DNA from: Halieaceae bacterium
GTDB lineage: Bacteria; Pseudomonadota; Gammaproteobacteria; Pseudomonadales; Halieaceae
Direction: 5' to 3'
DNA length: 64,000 nucleotides
Assembly (NCBI GenBank): GCA_902631395.1
Contig: CACOYM010000001.1
Coordinates: 124,001-188,000, forward strand
Shown: in pieces, positions 63,133 to 64,000 of the stretch
How positions within the stretch are numbered: position 1 is the stretch's first letter
Layout: every line of letters begins with the position of its first letter
The notes under the pieces: model-generated
What the model was told of the DNA's origin: nothing
What the model saw: only the letters and a program-made list of their open reading frames with translations
Databases searched by the model: none
Program-made: the position numbers and the translations under genes

Positions 63133-63894
63133 CTAAAACTGTTTATGGATCTTTCTATCCAGGCCTGGCTCATTTACTAGAAAGTCTCTGGGTGCATCTT
63201 CTGCAACGCCATGGATGGACTGTAATGTGGCGAGATCAAGATCGGTGAAAAATCCAACCGGTCTATCGGACGACTTATATGCCATAACAGTGACAGAATC
63301 GTCAGCGGATTTGCTACCCCATGGCTCGTTTGAATACAAGCAGTCCCCATCACTGTCATCAAATGGATGCTCCAAACCCAAGGCATGACCGAGCTCGTGC
63401 AAGAACAGCAGTACGGGTTGTCCCTCTAATTCTAAGACTCCATTGCATCCGTTAAGGAGCAGATATGCCTGATCGCCGAACTCGTTATCGGCTACCATTC
63501 CGGTCGTGTCGCCATCTTCACAAACACCGATAATTACAATATCAGCCTCGCGTCGGCTCGAGACTTCGTTAAGCTTTAGGTCAATGTAAGTGTTAACACG
63601 AGAAACTAGTTCATTGGCCTTGTCGATTTCTTCTGGATAAAAGGGATCTGAGCGCACAACTGCAAGAAAAGCGCCCTCCTGATATATCCGATAATTACGG
63701 ACGGTTTGCTCAAACACGTATCCAATTTTCTTTCTACCATCAAGAAACGCCAAGTCTTCATCTACCCAAGAAGATCTAAGGACATCCAGACTTTTTTCAT
63801 CTTTCGTACAACTCGAATCTGCAGAGATAGATACGCTTGAGAACATCGAAACAATAATCAACACTCTCAATATGAATAATTTTTTCTTCTTCAC
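63133..63894 (-). CDS. Exported metzincin-type metallopeptidase
   Basis: A 253-residue exported protein from GTG 63894 with a strong GGAAGG site. The signal peptide is KKKKLFILRVLIIVSMFSSVSISA. The zinc motif HELGHALGLEH at 166-176 is HExxHxxGxxH, and VTVMAY around 201-206 gives the Met-turn with M204, so it is a metzincin (matrixin/serralysin-like). The end TDLDLATLQSIHG is also family-like. It should cleave proteins outside the cell. The region is AT-rich. It lies in the same stretch as the gluzincin-like gene and the ubiquitin-like gene, on the opposite strand to the latter. Confidence 0.85.
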   Translation of the reverse strand: MKKKKLFILRVLIIVSMFSSVSISADSSCTKDEKSLDVLRSSWVDEDLAFLDGRKKIGYVFEQTVRNYRIYQEGAFLAVVRSDPFYPEEIDKANELVSRVNTYIDLKLNEVSSRREADIVIIGVCEDGDTTGMVADNEFGDQAYLLLNGCNGVLELEGQPVLLFLHELGHALGLEHPFDDSDGDCLYSNEPWGSKSADDSVTVMAYKSSDRPVGFFTDLDLATLQSIHGVAEDAPRDFLVNEPGLDRKIHKQF

Positions 63895-64000
63895 CAGCTT
63901 TCCTTCCTATAGCTCGTCGGAAAAAAGTTTACGCAATTCTACTTAAACATCCTATTGTTTGATTAGATTTCTATAGCAACTGGAACAAATAAGTACTCAA

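Noticed and set aside
1-64000. CRISPR arrays or insertion sequences
   Set aside because: No regularly spaced repeats were seen, and no frame resembles a transposase.

Overview
The window reads as chromosomal DNA of a marine gammaproteobacterium, probably of the Cellvibrionales (Halieaceae/OM60-NOR5-like). This is an inference from the gene order alaS - lysC - csrA - tRNA-Ser(GCT), the rnhB/dnaE overlap, E. coli-type DnaE and GreB, several large TonB-dependent receptors, and many acyl-CoA and CoA-transferase genes. No taxonomic search was possible.

Layout. 1-4.4 kb: end of rnhB, dnaE, a lipoprotein-like Nudix hydrolase and a DUF1244 protein. 4.4-37.8 kb: a catabolic region with three isochorismatase-fold amidases, an orphan AceE-type E1, HMG-CoA lyase, acyl-CoA dehydrogenase, MaoC hydratase, a GntR/HutC regulator, a CitE-like lyase, a PrpD-fold protein, a crotonase, an HD plus cyclic-nucleotide-binding pair, a TauD dioxygenase, an EamA exporter, HyuA/HyuB, three family III CoA-transferases, two TonB-dependent receptors and a sortilin-like BNR-repeat protein. 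Six copies of a palindrome centred on TGTCCGGACA stand in front of six transcription units here, suggesting one regulon, perhaps controlled by the GntR protein at 11.1 kb. 38-45.3 kb: an iron block with Fur-like boxes (DUF4856 lipoprotein, imelysin, TonB receptor, fatty-acid-hydroxylase-like protein, bacterioferritin, Bfd). 45.3-53.5 kb: housekeeping genes (greB, M23 peptidase, Trm112-like, HIT, alaS, acyl-CoA synthetase, lysC, csrA). 53.6-57.5 kb: an insertion between csrA and tRNA-Ser with an exported beta-helix protein, a sulfotransferase-like protein and a methyltransferase.

58-64 kb, after tRNA-Ser(GCT): an accessory stretch of small, mostly exported or membrane proteins. It holds a CMD-family protein, a lone FliG C-terminal domain, two secreted zinc-peptidase-like proteins with different folds, a protein with an IPTL-CTERM-like tail and, most strikingly, a small gene at 61.67 kb whose product is a close relative of eukaryotic ubiquitin. 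The central helix is nearly invariant, but the last strand is shortened and the chain ends in LRLRG. No E1, E2, E3 or deubiquitinase gene is visible nearby.

How the genes may work together (inference). HyuA/HyuB plus carbamoylsarcosine-amidase-like proteins could open and hydrolyse a hydantoin-type ring. The CoA-transferase, MaoC, CitE and acyl-CoA dehydrogenase set resembles a C5-dicarboxylyl-CoA (itaconyl/citramalyl-CoA type) route to acetyl-CoA and pyruvate. The iron block would import ferric chelates and store iron.
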